Positions 8,897 to 16,980 are shown, numbered from the stretch's first letter. The stretch is 64,000 bases of DNA from an uncultured Ruminiclostridium sp. (GCA_934454635.1 CAKSFR010000010.1:1-64000); one strand, 5' to 3'. A program made the numbers and translations. The notes: generated by a model from the letters alone, not told the origin.

Positions 8897-9127
8897 GTGT
8901 TTTTACGATTGCAAGCAGAACTACCATGCAACAAAATTTACGACAAACGCAAACGGATTTACAAGTGCCGTACTGTTCAGACTACCGATTGGAACAGTCG
9001 TGAGAAAGCTGAGGAGCGGAGAGCCGAGTGGGAGAAATTCTTGAATAACGCTTTGGAGCAGCGTAATATTTCCGAAAAAGTTGACCACCGTTCTTTTGAA
9101 AGACAAGGTAAACTTTTCATGTTTTGA
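8897..9127 (+). pseudogene. Remnant of a MobA/MobL-type relaxase
   Basis: The 76-residue frame contains RIYKCRTVQTTDWNSREKAE and then EKVDHRSFERQG. The second segment matches the conserved 'R/K-VDHRS-x-E-RQG' region of MobA/MobL (MobQ-type) plasmid and transposon relaxases, which nick oriT DNA during mobilisation. Full proteins have several hundred residues. Here both the N-terminal catalytic part and everything after the motif are missing, and no good start signal is seen. It is evidence that a mobilisable element once occupied this place. Confidence 0.7.
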
Positions 9128-9151
9128 TTTCTAATGCACAGCCGCCTGTCT

Positions 9152-9535
9152 TTATAAATTTAACTTTTTAATATCGTCCAGCAGCTCTTCATCAGACCTG
9201 AACTTCCATAAATCCGACACGGAAACCTCGACGACAAAATCCTTGTCGAGAGGATAAATTTTCATACCGTCGATTTTTCTCCGCATAGATTTAAATGTTT
9301 CCACACTTTCGGGGACAAACTCACTCATGCGGATTCTTATTACCGCGTCATCGTCGCCGCTAGGCACTACGCTGAACCCTGTCATGTCGCTGTTAAAGTT
9401 CTGCGCGAAATACTTTATGACAGAAAAGATTGAGTCGAGAGCCGGTTCATTTATAAAATACGATCCGGCCTTGTCTTCGCGATTTGCATTCTTTAAAAAC
9501 TCATCATGCTGCATACAGCTTATCATATCTTCCAT
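9152..9535 (-). CDS. Unknown protein, second of a related tandem pair
   Basis: I do not recognise this 127-residue protein. Its central part (DSIFSVIKYFAQNF, then VPSGDDDAVIRI and a C-terminal beta-rich stretch) aligns by eye with the upstream neighbour (DEIYWQIVDFFRDHG, then MPCGDDTLHVSF). The two probably share a fold and arose by duplication. The GGAGGG in the last codons of the upstream gene serves as its ribosome binding site, and only 2 bp separate stop and start, so translation is coupled. There is no signal peptide or membrane segment. Its place in an accessory region beside a relaxase remnant suggests a mobile-element cargo role, which is inference. Confidence 0.65.
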   Translation of the reverse strand: MEDMISCMQHDEFLKNANREDKAGSYFINEPALDSIFSVIKYFAQNFNSDMTGFSVVPSGDDDAVIRIRMSEFVPESVETFKSMRRKIDGMKIYPLDKDFVVEVSVSDLWKFRSDEELLDDIKKLNL

Positions 9536-9537
9536 AC

Positions 9538-10035
9538 TTAGCCCTCCGTTATCTTGTTCTTATCGTAGTAGCCATGCAATATGAACTGCACAACCAATTT
9601 TCCACCTGCATTGAATAAGCGGAAGCTGTTACTGTAGACGAATGCTGTCTTCTCAAACATATCCATGTCAATGTCTGTTATGGCGAGAGGCTGCTCGAAC
9701 TCGAAGCTGACGTGTAATGTGTCGTCGCCGCACGGCATCCTGTCTGTAGTTTCAACCGCACCGTGATCTCTGAAGAAATCGACTATCTGCCAGTAGATCT
9801 CATCAACACTCTCGTTTACGGTATACCTGTTTTCGGTGAGATCTTTGTACTGCGTCAAGAACAAGATGTTCTTGAGCATATCCATGCTTTTGGCGTCCAT
9901 AGATGAAAGGCTGTTGGAAATTTTAAACTTGTCGACCTCGGTGAAATCCTCGCCCTCCAGTTTGCCTTTGACCATTGACTTTGGCAAGGCGGTTGACCTG
10001 TTACTTGGTACTTGGAATTTAAGATTTTTGCTCAT
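9538..10035 (-). CDS. Unknown protein, first of a related tandem pair
   Basis: This soluble protein of 165 residues has no family I can name. The N-terminus is basic (KFQVPSNRSTALPKSMVKGK), the middle is helical, and the C-terminal half carries the P-x-GDD motif (MPCGDDTLHVSFEF) shared with its neighbour. An ATG lies directly against AGGAGG with no spacing. The next in-frame ATG, two codons on, has the normal 6-base spacing and is chosen as start. Together with the downstream gene it forms a two-gene unit. Confidence 0.65.
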   Translation of the reverse strand: MSKNLKFQVPSNRSTALPKSMVKGKLEGEDFTEVDKFKISNSLSSMDAKSMDMLKNILFLTQYKDLTENRYTVNESVDEIYWQIVDFFRDHGAVETTDRMPCGDDTLHVSFEFEQPLAITDIDMDMFEKTAFVYSNSFRLFNAGGKLVVQFILHGYYDKNKITEG

Positions 10036-10270
10036 AAGCATCCTCCTTTTGAAATAGTGAAAGGGAAGCGGCGGCAGTCACCCTCCGCACCCTATGCGGT
10101 AAAGCCTCGCACACTGTTCCTCCTCCCTGTAAACTAGGTCGGCACTGTCCGCTGTCCTGCAATAGTGGGGGCTGTCCATAATAATAGGCCTAGACTGTGT
10201 CAACACCCGATACTATGCAGTACCGGGTGTTGAAACAGTTATAGAGCAAAAATGCTTACGTGATTATAGA
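10036..10270. other. Gene-free stretch with a long inverted repeat
   Basis: It holds the strong ribosome binding site of the preceding leftward gene. Near 10201-10232 there is an almost perfect 32-base inverted repeat (CAACACCCG and CGGGTGTTG arms around TATGCA). It lies downstream of the next leftward gene and may end its transcript, but no T-tract follows on either strand. Confidence 0.45.
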
Positions 10271-11173
10271 TTACCATTCCGAATACTCATCAAAGTAATC
10301 TTCGGCGTCCTCAAAGCTGTCAAAATCGTCATAATAATAGTCGTAGAAATCCTCTGCCCAATAGAAATCCGAAACGTCGTATTCGGGCTCTTCTTTCTTT
10401 GTCGTCTTGGGCTTTGAGCTTTGCCAGCTTGAATTTTTGGATATGCCGTTTTCGGAAACGACGCAAACCTTACCGTCAGCGCAAAGTGCCTCAAAGCTTG
10501 AGTTCTCGAAAGTATATAGGTAGCCTATTTTCTCTGTAATGTCGCCGGATTTTGCCTTTGCAAGCGCAGTGCTGTAATTCTGCAAAGACACAATTTCGGA
10601 AGATTTATGTTTCCCGAGAGAGGTTGAGTCGATATATTTTTTAAGCAGACCAACATACGGGGGAGCAGAAGAAATTTCCTCCAAAAATTTCTTCTCGCGT
10701 TCTTCTTCTTTTTTCTTGTAGTATTGGTTATAATTATGTTTAATGTTGTATAGCTGAAGCTTAAGATCATAGACATACTTGGATTGCACGCCGTCATAAT
10801 CATCGGGAATCTTCTCAAGATTTTTTTCAAGCGTATATATGCTCAGGTGTTCAAAATCTGTAAATCCGTTGCTTATGTCGGATTCTTTAAGTATATCCGT
10901 TAATGCCATAAGCTCACTGTAATCGGGATATCTGTACGGTTTTTCAAGCTCGCCGAGAGCTTCTTTCGCGGTTTTATAATCTCTGTTTTCGATCGATGAA
11001 ATTGCAAGGTTGTATTTCGCGGTTTCTTCGTTTTCTTTTACGACAGAAGCAACTATACCCGCCAGTATCAAAACGAAAAACAGAATTATAAAAATTCTTA
11101 CACCTAACGGGATTTTTCCTTCATTTTGAGAATTACTCATATCAATCTGAATCGGTCGGGCGGCTCCGGCCAC
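10271..11173 (-). CDS. Membrane-anchored protein with acidic Tyr/Asp-rich tail
   Basis: One membrane helix (about residues 26-46) is followed by an extracytoplasmic region. That region has a repeat-like helical segment (SIENRDYKTAKEALGELEK), a basic coiled-coil stretch (YKKKEEEREKKFLEEI) and a C-terminal tail of about 40 residues made mostly of Asp, Glu, Tyr and Phe, ending DEYSEW. Function is unknown. GGAG touches the GTG start, so translation may begin at the later ATG at residue 12 (MSNSQNEG). A similar acidic tail rich in YSEYSEW occurs in the lipoprotein at 20.0-21.2 kb, which suggests a shared surface role. Confidence 0.7.
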   Translation of the reverse strand: MAGAARPIQIDMSNSQNEGKIPLGVRIFIILFFVLILAGIVASVVKENEETAKYNLAISSIENRDYKTAKEALGELEKPYRYPDYSELMALTDILKESDISNGFTDFEHLSIYTLEKNLEKIPDDYDGVQSKYVYDLKLQLYNIKHNYNQYYKKKEEEREKKFLEEISSAPPYVGLLKKYIDSTSLGKHKSSEIVSLQNYSTALAKAKSGDITEKIGYLYTFENSSFEALCADGKVCVVSENGISKNSSWQSSKPKTTKKEEPEYDVSDFYWAEDFYDYYYDDFDSFEDAEDYFDEYSEW

Positions 11174-11480
11174 TCCTTTCCGGATATTTTACAAGCGAAA
11201 GGCCAGCCGCAGCGATAAATGAACATTTTTATCGCACTGCCATTCTCTTTAACTATATTATACCGCGGCTTGTGTACGATTTTAAGGACAGAAAGAGCTG
11301 TTTTGCGTGTTTTTGCAAAAAATTTACGATTGGGTCGGTACTAATATAGAAGTTTTTAAACATCTAAGGAATCTCTGAATAAATCACGGCAGGCTGATAA
11401 AGCATTCCGAGCAAAATACGCATAGCACTTTAATAATACGGATATCATAATACCAACCGCTGATTTATAAAAATAATTAT

Positions 11481-11536
11481 ACTTTTGCGATTATACCCGC
11501 AAAAGTATTGACGTGGCGTTTGTTTTGCGATATAAT
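11481..11536 (+). promoter_or_regulatory. Promoter with adjoining perfect inverted repeat, no intact gene behind it
   Basis: TTGACG (11508-11513) and TATAAT (11531-11536) are 17 bp apart. Directly upstream, ACTTTTGCG and CGCAAAAGT form a 9-bp perfect inverted repeat (11481-11506), typical of an operator. Only an ATPase fragment follows, so this is a control region left after a deletion. Confidence 0.55.
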
Positions 11537-11569
11537 ATATGCAGATGCGCCGTTTGTCAAGATATTGAC

Positions 11570-11707
11570 AGGCATCCGCCGCTGCGGAAAATCTACACTT
11601 CTGAAGATGAAGTGCAGGAAATAAAGCATTGGGAAAAGGTTGTGAACAGCCTTCTTGAAATTCGCGATAATTACCCTAAATACCTGTTAGCTGCCGACAC
11701 TCGCTGA
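11570..11707 (+). pseudogene. 3' fragment of a DUF4143-type ATPase gene
   Basis: The frame encodes a segment containing SLLEIRDNYPKYLLAADTR, the usual C-terminal end of AAA_14/DUF4143 ATPases (pattern I-x-DNYPKYV-x-x-D). Only about 45 of more than 400 residues remain, with no Walker motifs. A promoter lies just upstream, so the gene body appears to have been deleted between its control region and its end. Confidence 0.6.
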
Positions 11708-11769
11708 ATAAATAGCAATTTCGCCTTTAAAACCCATGCGTGAAGCTCAAAACAGCAAAATTCGATGCT

Positions 11770-11880
11770 AGTATTAGGCACCAATTATTAGGCACCAATA
11801 TAGATAAAAGCTCTCATATAACCCATATATGCAAAGATTATACTCAATTTTTTGTATAGTTTTTAATTGGTGCCAAATAT
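11770..11880. repeat. MITE-like inverted repeat, copy A
   Basis: GGCACCAAT at the left end (present twice, as a short tandem) pairs with ATTGGTGCC at the right end. The interior (CTCATATAACCCATATATGC, then a T-rich segment) is nearly identical to copy C at 36.2 kb. It carries no coding sequence and is able to fold into one long hairpin. Confidence 0.85.
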
Positions 11881-11992
11881 AATCAACCAAATGAAAATTC
11901 TCTCAACAATATGCAAAAAAATTCAATAAGCTACAGATAAAGCAAACCTCCGTATACAGTAATTCGTATGCGGAGGTCGATTATTTATTGAG

Positions 11993-12853
11993 TTAAATCA
12001 GCTCGGCAATTTTGTCGTATGCTTCGCCGTCCGAAAGCTTACAGCCGAAGCCGTACTGAGAGCAATAGAAATATGAATTGCCGTCTTTGTCTTTAGTGAA
12101 AATAATGTGAGGGGTTTTATCTGCTGCTTTTGTGTCTGTTGCGCAGCGGATAATAATCTGCTTTCCGCCGTGATAAATCTCTTCATTAAGCTCGATTTCG
12201 TCGTCAGAAACATTATCATCATAGACAAATTTCTTGTTATTTTCCGCCTCAAGTATCTCGCGAACAACATCAATGCCCTCAAAGTCATAGTACTTATTAT
12301 AATTGATGCAGTATTCATATTCTATATCATCGGAAAAATCAAAATCCATAAGGAAATATTTCATTGATTCAGACTTATACCCCTTGTAATACTTTTTCTC
12401 GTCCCATACCCCTTTTTCGTCAAAGAAACAAGTCTTACCGCCAACTCTTGCCCAGCCTGTACGCATATAACCGTCCTGACCTGCATAATATTTCCCGCTT
12501 TTGTTCCTGATCCATCTTTCTTTCAGCATAACGCCGTTTTTATAGTAACGTCTGCCTTTTGAGGATTTTGTCCAGCCTGTATACTTTCCTTGGCACACGC
12601 CGTCGGACGAAAACTTATAGCGGATACCGTTTATATCGCAGGACTTTGTGACCATAGCTCCATTTAACTTAAAATAATATGTTTCTCCGTCAATTTCCGT
12701 CCAGCCTTTCGCATAACTGCCGTCGGACTCTGCATAGTATGTTTTTCCGTTCCGAGTTCCCCAATCTGCTAATGCGGTTGTTGAGAAAACACTTATCGAT
12801 AATATCGTTGCCGCTACGACAGCACAAATTTTACTGTTAGTATTTTTTCTCAT
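11993..12853 (-). CDS. Secreted cell-wall-binding repeat protein
   Basis: A signal peptide (basic MRKNTNSK, hydrophobic core, cleavage near ALA-DW at residue 29) precedes about five short aromatic repeats of the cell-wall/choline-binding type. Examples are GKTYYAESDGSYAKGWTEI, GETYYFKLNGAMV, RRYYKNGVM and GKYYAGQDGYMRTGWARV. These repeats bind cell-wall polymers. The C-terminal 130 residues are a separate acidic domain I cannot name, with IIFTKDKDGNSYFYCSQ near the end. The start codon overlaps the stop of a 38-residue upstream frame (TAATG), and GGAGG inside that frame provides the ribosome binding site. It probably acts outside the cell on the wall. Confidence 0.8.
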   Translation of the reverse strand: MRKNTNSKICAVVAATILSISVFSTTALADWGTRNGKTYYAESDGSYAKGWTEIDGETYYFKLNGAMVTKSCDINGIRYKFSSDGVCQGKYTGWTKSSKGRRYYKNGVMLKERWIRNKSGKYYAGQDGYMRTGWARVGGKTCFFDEKGVWDEKKYYKGYKSESMKYFLMDFDFSDDIEYEYCINYNKYYDFEGIDVVREILEAENNKKFVYDDNVSDDEIELNEEIYHGGKQIIIRCATDTKAADKTPHIIFTKDKDGNSYFYCSQYGFGCKLSDGEAYDKIAELI

Positions 12854-12969
12854 TAAGCCACCTCCAAAGCGTCAATGTAGTCATCATATACGCCGCCTGT
12901 AATATCAATAATAGAGTTATCTCTCGCTGCTATCATTATATCATCATTTTCATTTTTTGCAAATAACAT
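12853..12969 (-). CDS. Small 38-residue frame coupled to the cell-wall-binding protein
   Basis: ATG to TAA encodes MLFAKNENDDIMIAARDNSI followed by an acidic tail ending DYIDALEVA. AGG precedes the ATG by about 7 bases. Its stop codon shares a base with the start of the next gene, so it may be a translated leader that couples translation. No signal peptide or known domain is seen; it could be the remnant of a longer gene. Confidence 0.4.
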   Translation of the reverse strand: MLFAKNENDDIMIAARDNSIIDITGGVYDDYIDALEVA

Positions 12970-13004
12970 AATATACCTATTTATTTCAGAGTCGCTTTGC
13001 TTTT

Positions 13005-13076
13005 GCTGCAAAAAAAGAAAGGCTGCACAGCTCGTCGCTGCTCAGCCTTTCGTTACATACGATAAGCTCTCTTAAA
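13005..13076. repeat. Direct repeat 1, containing a terminator for the AbiL-like pair
   Basis: The 72-bp sequence recurs almost unchanged at 16910-16980. On the minus strand it contains an AAAGGCTG...CAGCCTTT stem followed by a T-rich tract, a good rho-independent terminator just after the rloB stop. The repetition extends beyond the terminator hairpin (CGTTACATACGATAA on the other side). Confidence 0.85.
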
Positions 13077-13101
13077 CGGCGGACAATTTTCGCTTATCGG
13101 G

Positions 13102-13773
13102 TCAGGATAAATAACTTTCCAGCATTTCAAAAATTTCATATACAGCAGCACCAGGAGTGCACTGTGACGGAGGCAGTCCTTTGTTATCTCCTGCTATGCG
13201 TTTAGCGTTATTTATGGCCTTTTTAATATTAGGCTTGAGCAGTGTATAAATATCTTCACGATTTTTCTCATATTTAGAGCCTAAACATTCTGTCAGCTTG
13301 GGATAGTATTCTTTTCTATGAATAGCAGAATCTAACGCCATAAAATGCAGCAAAAACCAGTATTCAATGCATTCATTTGACCACAAAGCATGATAAATCA
13401 CAAAATTCCCATTTCCTGATAACGACTTGCATTTAGAATATGTGTTGTCAAAATCATCTTTAGGAAAATCGTCCTTATCATAAGCTAACCATATATGCTT
13501 GTATTTATCGGGGTCTTTTTCTGCAATTTTTTGTGCACGTTCAAGCAAGGTAAGCGTATTTGCGCCTTGACCTACTCCCTCAATGACAATAGAAATTCTT
13601 CCCCTGTATAAGCGGTTAATATCTTCCTTAAGCCCTTCAAAATATTGCGGTTCGGTTTTTGTCCCCTCGGTAACTATCAGATGATATTCGGGTGCAATAG
13701 TGATACGCCTGTCACGGCGGTCGGACATCCATTTCTTATTTGAGTCGCTTTTCTTGCGAGGCTTCATCGACAT
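13102..13773 (-). CDS. rloB: RloB-like protein, AbiLii type
   Basis: This 223-residue RloB-family protein has an N-terminal strand leading to LIVTEGTKTEPQYFEGL (about 27-43), then HIWLAYDKDDFP (about 100-111) and NECIEYWFLLHF (about 134-145). The conserved acidic residues (E in TEGxxTE, D-x-D in YDKDDF) resemble a Toprim-like catalytic centre. In AbiL-type abortive-infection systems this protein is the probable toxin or nuclease and works with the ATPase encoded just upstream. Only 4 bp separate the two genes. Family assignment is firm; the phage-defence role here is inferred from the pairing. Confidence 0.85.
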   Translation of the reverse strand: MSMKPRKKSDSNKKWMSDRRDRRITIAPEYHLIVTEGTKTEPQYFEGLKEDINRLYRGRISIVIEGVGQGANTLTLLERAQKIAEKDPDKYKHIWLAYDKDDFPKDDFDNTYSKCKSLSGNGNFVIYHALWSNECIEYWFLLHFMALDSAIHRKEYYPKLTECLGSKYEKNREDIYTLLKPNIKKAINNAKRIAGDNKGLPPSQCTPGAAVYEIFEMLESYLS

Positions 13774-13777
13774 ATCA

Positions 13778-15001
13778 TCACTTCCATTCCATCATGTTCT
13801 GGAAGTATGGGTCTGCACCATAACGTCCTTCAAGGTACTGTTTGTCAAACGCCGCACTCGGCTGTATATGATTGCCACATTCATCCCTCATTTCATAGAG
13901 CGAATACAAATCGCTCGACTCATCATCAAGCTTGCAAGCAAACCATATTTCATCTGTGCGAAAAACCGAACTTTTCATCGTTGAAATATCGTGTGAAGTA
14001 AACAACAGCTGTGCATTTTGCGTATTGATTTCAGGATTCTTGAAAAGCATTATGATGAATTTCAGCAGCTTTGGGTGCAGCTTAGCGTCAAGTTCATCAA
14101 ATACAAGCAGTCTGCCCTCTGATAATGCGATAATTACAAGCGGGAGAACATTAAACAGTTTCTGTGTTCCGTCCGACTCCTGATTAATATTCAACTGATA
14201 CTTCTTCTTGTTAACGGTATGCTCAAAAATAATATCAACAGAGTTATCATCCGGAGACTTTTCGATAAATTCGAAATTGCTGATACTGATTCCAACGTCA
14301 TTCATTAAACCTATAAGCTTTGTCTTGAAGCTGTCTCCTTCGCCTATTATCAGATGTCTTTCGGCATCGGGATTGGCGTAATTACGCATAATACATTTTT
14401 CAAACCACTCAACAGCGAGGATAACGGGGTCAAGCTTGTAGTTGATATATAAGAAAGAAAGATACGGCATCTGGTCATTGACTTCTGTATTTATTGAAGC
14501 TTTGTTTATGCTTGCCCCAAGCTTGATACCATTGGAATCACGTTCAAAAATGGTTGCAATTCTGCTTCTTGTGCCGATTTTACGGCGATAAAGATACTCC
14601 TCAATAATTATTCCATTAGAAATTTTCAGGACATATCTATACTCATAATTGTTATTAGGACGGAAATACAGTTCGAACCCTGTAGGCTCATTTCGTGATG
14701 CGTCGTCAAACAAAAACGGAGTCCATTCAACCTTTGCTTTCTTAATTACCTTATTCTTAAATATCAGGATAGGTTTCATAACAAGTGCATTAACGCAGTT
14801 GAGTGCGTCAAGAACGTTTGATTTGCCTCCTGCGTTAGGCCCGTAGATTACAGAAACAGGAAGATATGTTTTGCTGTCGTCACCGCTTTGCAATAATGAA
14901 TCAGTAAATCCCTGACTGCTGACCGCCTGCATATCAAAAACGGTTTCATTCTTGTAAGACTTAAAGTTTTTAAAAGTAAACTGGCACAACATGGCACTCA
15001 C
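13778..15001 (-). CDS. rloA: RloA-like AAA ATPase, AbiLi type
   Basis: This 407-residue ABC/SMC-type ATPase has Walker A in GPNAGGKSNVLDAL (about 54-67), a signature-like ESDGTQKLFNVL (about 276), and Walker B LLVFDELDAKLHP (about 295-307), followed by a switch His in FTSHDIS. The starting FTFKNFKSYKNET is typical of OLD/RloA proteins. With RloB it forms an AbiL-like defence pair in which the ATPase probably senses infection and controls the effector. A consensus promoter lies directly upstream, so the pair is its own transcription unit. Confidence 0.88.
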   Translation of the reverse strand: MSAMLCQFTFKNFKSYKNETVFDMQAVSSQGFTDSLLQSGDDSKTYLPVSVIYGPNAGGKSNVLDALNCVNALVMKPILIFKNKVIKKAKVEWTPFLFDDASRNEPTGFELYFRPNNNYEYRYVLKISNGIIIEEYLYRRKIGTRSRIATIFERDSNGIKLGASINKASINTEVNDQMPYLSFLYINYKLDPVILAVEWFEKCIMRNYANPDAERHLIIGEGDSFKTKLIGLMNDVGISISNFEFIEKSPDDNSVDIIFEHTVNKKKYQLNINQESDGTQKLFNVLPLVIIALSEGRLLVFDELDAKLHPKLLKFIIMLFKNPEINTQNAQLLFTSHDISTMKSSVFRTDEIWFACKLDDESSDLYSLYEMRDECGNHIQPSAAFDKQYLEGRYGADPYFQNMMEWK

Positions 15002-15019
15002 ACTCCTTTTTCATATATC

Positions 15020-15048
15020 ATTATAATATAATTATGCTCAAATGTCAA
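15020..15048 (-). promoter_or_regulatory. Consensus sigma-A promoter of the rloA-rloB pair
   Basis: On the minus strand TTGACA (15043-15048) and TATAAT (15020-15025) are separated by exactly 17 bases, about 20 bp before the rloA start. Confidence 0.8.
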
Positions 15049-15364
15049 GGTATATATGCGATTTTCAGAATTTTTTTGTTAAATTCCGAGTTATATATTC
15101 GTTATTTTGGTTTTAACTTACTTGCTTATAAAACAAAAGCGCTTTTTTCTTTACTTAATCGTTCCTAAACGTTTCGGTGGCTGCGCTCGACCTTGTCCGT
15201 TATGTCATGTGTTCTCAGGCATATCAGCTTAGCTTATATCCCCGGTTTTTTCGGTATGTTTCAACAGCATGAACCTTTACGCTTATCTCTTTTTCTATTT
15301 CTTAGTCTTACATCTATTGCAATGTTAAACTTGACTTTTTCACTTTCATGTAGTATAATTACCA

Positions 15365-15455
15365 TAAACCTGCGCACTATACTGTTATATAACAAGCGCA
15401 AACCTGCGTATTGTCCTGTTTTAAAAGCCGCACAAACCCGCGCGTTATTCTAAGA
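15365..15455 (+). repeat. Three direct repeats before the DUF4143 ATPase
   Basis: The motif AAACCTGCGyAyT...CTGTT occurs at about 15366, 15400 and, less perfectly, 15434 (AAACCCGCGCGTTATTCT), with a period near 33 bp. The last copy ends against the ribosome binding site. Such spacing suggests binding sites for a regulator or an untranslated RNA element. Confidence 0.6.
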
Positions 15456-15464
15456 GGTGGTGTT

Positions 15465-16823
15465 ATGATGCTGAAACGTAAAATATATGACAAACTGCTG
15501 ACGCTGAAAACCGAGCTGAACGGCAAAAAAGCCTTTCTTATCGAAGGAGCAAGGCGTATCGGTAAGTCAACGATATGCGAGGAGTTCGGCAAAAATGAAT
15601 ATAAAAGCTATATCCTGATTGACTTTGCCAAATGTCCCGACGAGGTCAAGGACTATTTCGTAAAGCACATGAACGAGCTCGATACGTTCTTCATGTTGCT
15701 GTCCACGTACTACGGCGTGAAACTGTATGAGCGTGAGTCGCTCATCATCTTCGACGAGGTGCAGATGTACCCGAAAGCAAGGGAGTGCGTCAAGTACCTT
15801 GTTGCCGACGGCAGATATGATTATATCGAAACGGGGTCGCTCATCTCGATAAAAGAGAACGTCAAGGATATCGTCATTCCCTCGGAGGAGCGTCATCTGA
15901 ATATGTATCCGCTGGATTTCGAGGAATTCTGCGACGCACTTGGCGAGGAGCAGATATGCGGATATATCCGTAAGTGCTTTGCTGATAAAACGCCGCTTGA
16001 GACCGAGCTTCATTATAAAGCGATGCTCCTATTCAAGCAGTATATGCTTGTGGGAGGTATGCCGCAGAGCGTTATCGCTTTTCTTGAAAGCAGGAAGGAC
16101 TTCGACAAAGCCGACGTTGAGAAACGTGATATTCTTGCTCTTTACCGCAGCGACATCATGAAGATAGACAGCAAATACAGGAGCAAAGTCCTCACCATAT
16201 TCGATCAGATACCGGGTCTGCTCTCTCAGCATGAAAAACGTGTTGTATTCAGCGATGTATCTGCCAAAAGCACAGCAAACCAATATGAGGAGACCTTCTT
16301 CTGGCTTTCCGATTCGATGATATCAAATGAGTGTTTTCTGTGCAATGACCCAAATGTGGGGCTGTCGATTAATGAGAGCAGAGCTTATGTAAAATGCTAT
16401 CTTGGCGACACCGGGCTGCTTGTCAGCCACGCCTTTGACGAGAACGAACTGCTTGAAGACGAGGTCTACAAGCAGATTCTCGGTGACAAGCTGAATACAA
16501 ACGAAGGTATGCTCTATGAGAATGCTATCGCCCAGATGCTCACCGCAAACGGCCACAAGCTGTATTTCTATACGCAGTACAATGCAGAGAAGCACCGCAA
16601 CGATATTGAGATAGACTTCCTGATATCCAATAACAGCAAGCTGAAATACAAGATGTTCCCGATAGAAGTCAAGTCGAGCAAGAAGTATTCAATCGAGTCA
16701 CTCAAACGCTTCAAGGAAAAGTACAAAGCTAGGATAGGCGAGTGCTATGTGATCCACCCGCGTAATCTCAGTTTCAAAGATGACATTATCTGCATACCGC
16801 CTTATATGACGATCTGCTTATAA
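15465..16823 (+). CDS. AAA_14/DUF4143 family ATPase
   Basis: This protein of 452 residues is counted from the ATG preceded by GAGGTGG; an in-frame TTG further up has no such site. Walker A is GARRIGKSTICEEF (about 28-41) and Walker B is LIIFDEVQMYPKARE (about 91-105). The C-terminal DUF4143 part holds EIDFLI and PIEVKSSKKYS (about 395-420), a PD-(D/E)xK-like arrangement. The family is common in Clostridia and Bacteroidetes genomes. Its role is not established, though links to mobile elements and competition are discussed. The gene lies between the AbiL-like pair and the second copy of the 71-bp repeat, divergent from rloA. Confidence 0.85.
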   Translation: MMLKRKIYDKLLTLKTELNGKKAFLIEGARRIGKSTICEEFGKNEYKSYILIDFAKCPDEVKDYFVKHMNELDTFFMLLSTYYGVKLYERESLIIFDEVQMYPKARECVKYLVADGRYDYIETGSLISIKENVKDIVIPSEERHLNMYPLDFEEFCDALGEEQICGYIRKCFADKTPLETELHYKAMLLFKQYMLVGGMPQSVIAFLESRKDFDKADVEKRDILALYRSDIMKIDSKYRSKVLTIFDQIPGLLSQHEKRVVFSDVSAKSTANQYEETFFWLSDSMISNECFLCNDPNVGLSINESRAYVKCYLGDTGLLVSHAFDENELLEDEVYKQILGDKLNTNEGMLYENAIAQMLTANGHKLYFYTQYNAEKHRNDIEIDFLISNNSKLKYKMFPIEVKSSKKYSIESLKRFKEKYKARIGECYVIHPRNLSFKDDIICIPPYMTICL

Positions 16824-16828
16824 TAAAA

Positions 16829-16863
16829 ACGCCGCCGTCCGGGAACGAAGCCGAACGGCGGTT
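16829..16863 (+). terminator. Hairpin after the DUF4143 ATPase
   Basis: CCGCCGT pairs with ACGGCGG around an inner CGGGAACGAAGCCG, followed by a weak T-rich stretch. It starts 9 bp after the stop codon. Confidence 0.6.
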
Positions 16864-16909
16864 AATTGTTTCGTCACCCACTTAGAATTTACCGCCGACA
16901 GAACGATTT

Positions 16910-16980
16910 GCTGCAAAAAAGAAAGGCTGCACAGCTCGTCGCTGCTCAGCCTTTCGTTACATACGATAAACTCCCTTAAA
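16910..16980. repeat. Direct repeat 2, with a minus-strand terminator
   Basis: It is nearly identical to 13005-13076, in the same orientation. On the minus strand it reads as a stem plus T-tract, so it can stop leftward transcripts coming from the GGGtGRT operon. Confidence 0.85.

Noticed and set aside
10201..10232. Certain rho-independent terminator
   Set aside because: The inverted repeat is strong, but no T-tract follows on either strand, so it is recorded only as an inverted repeat.
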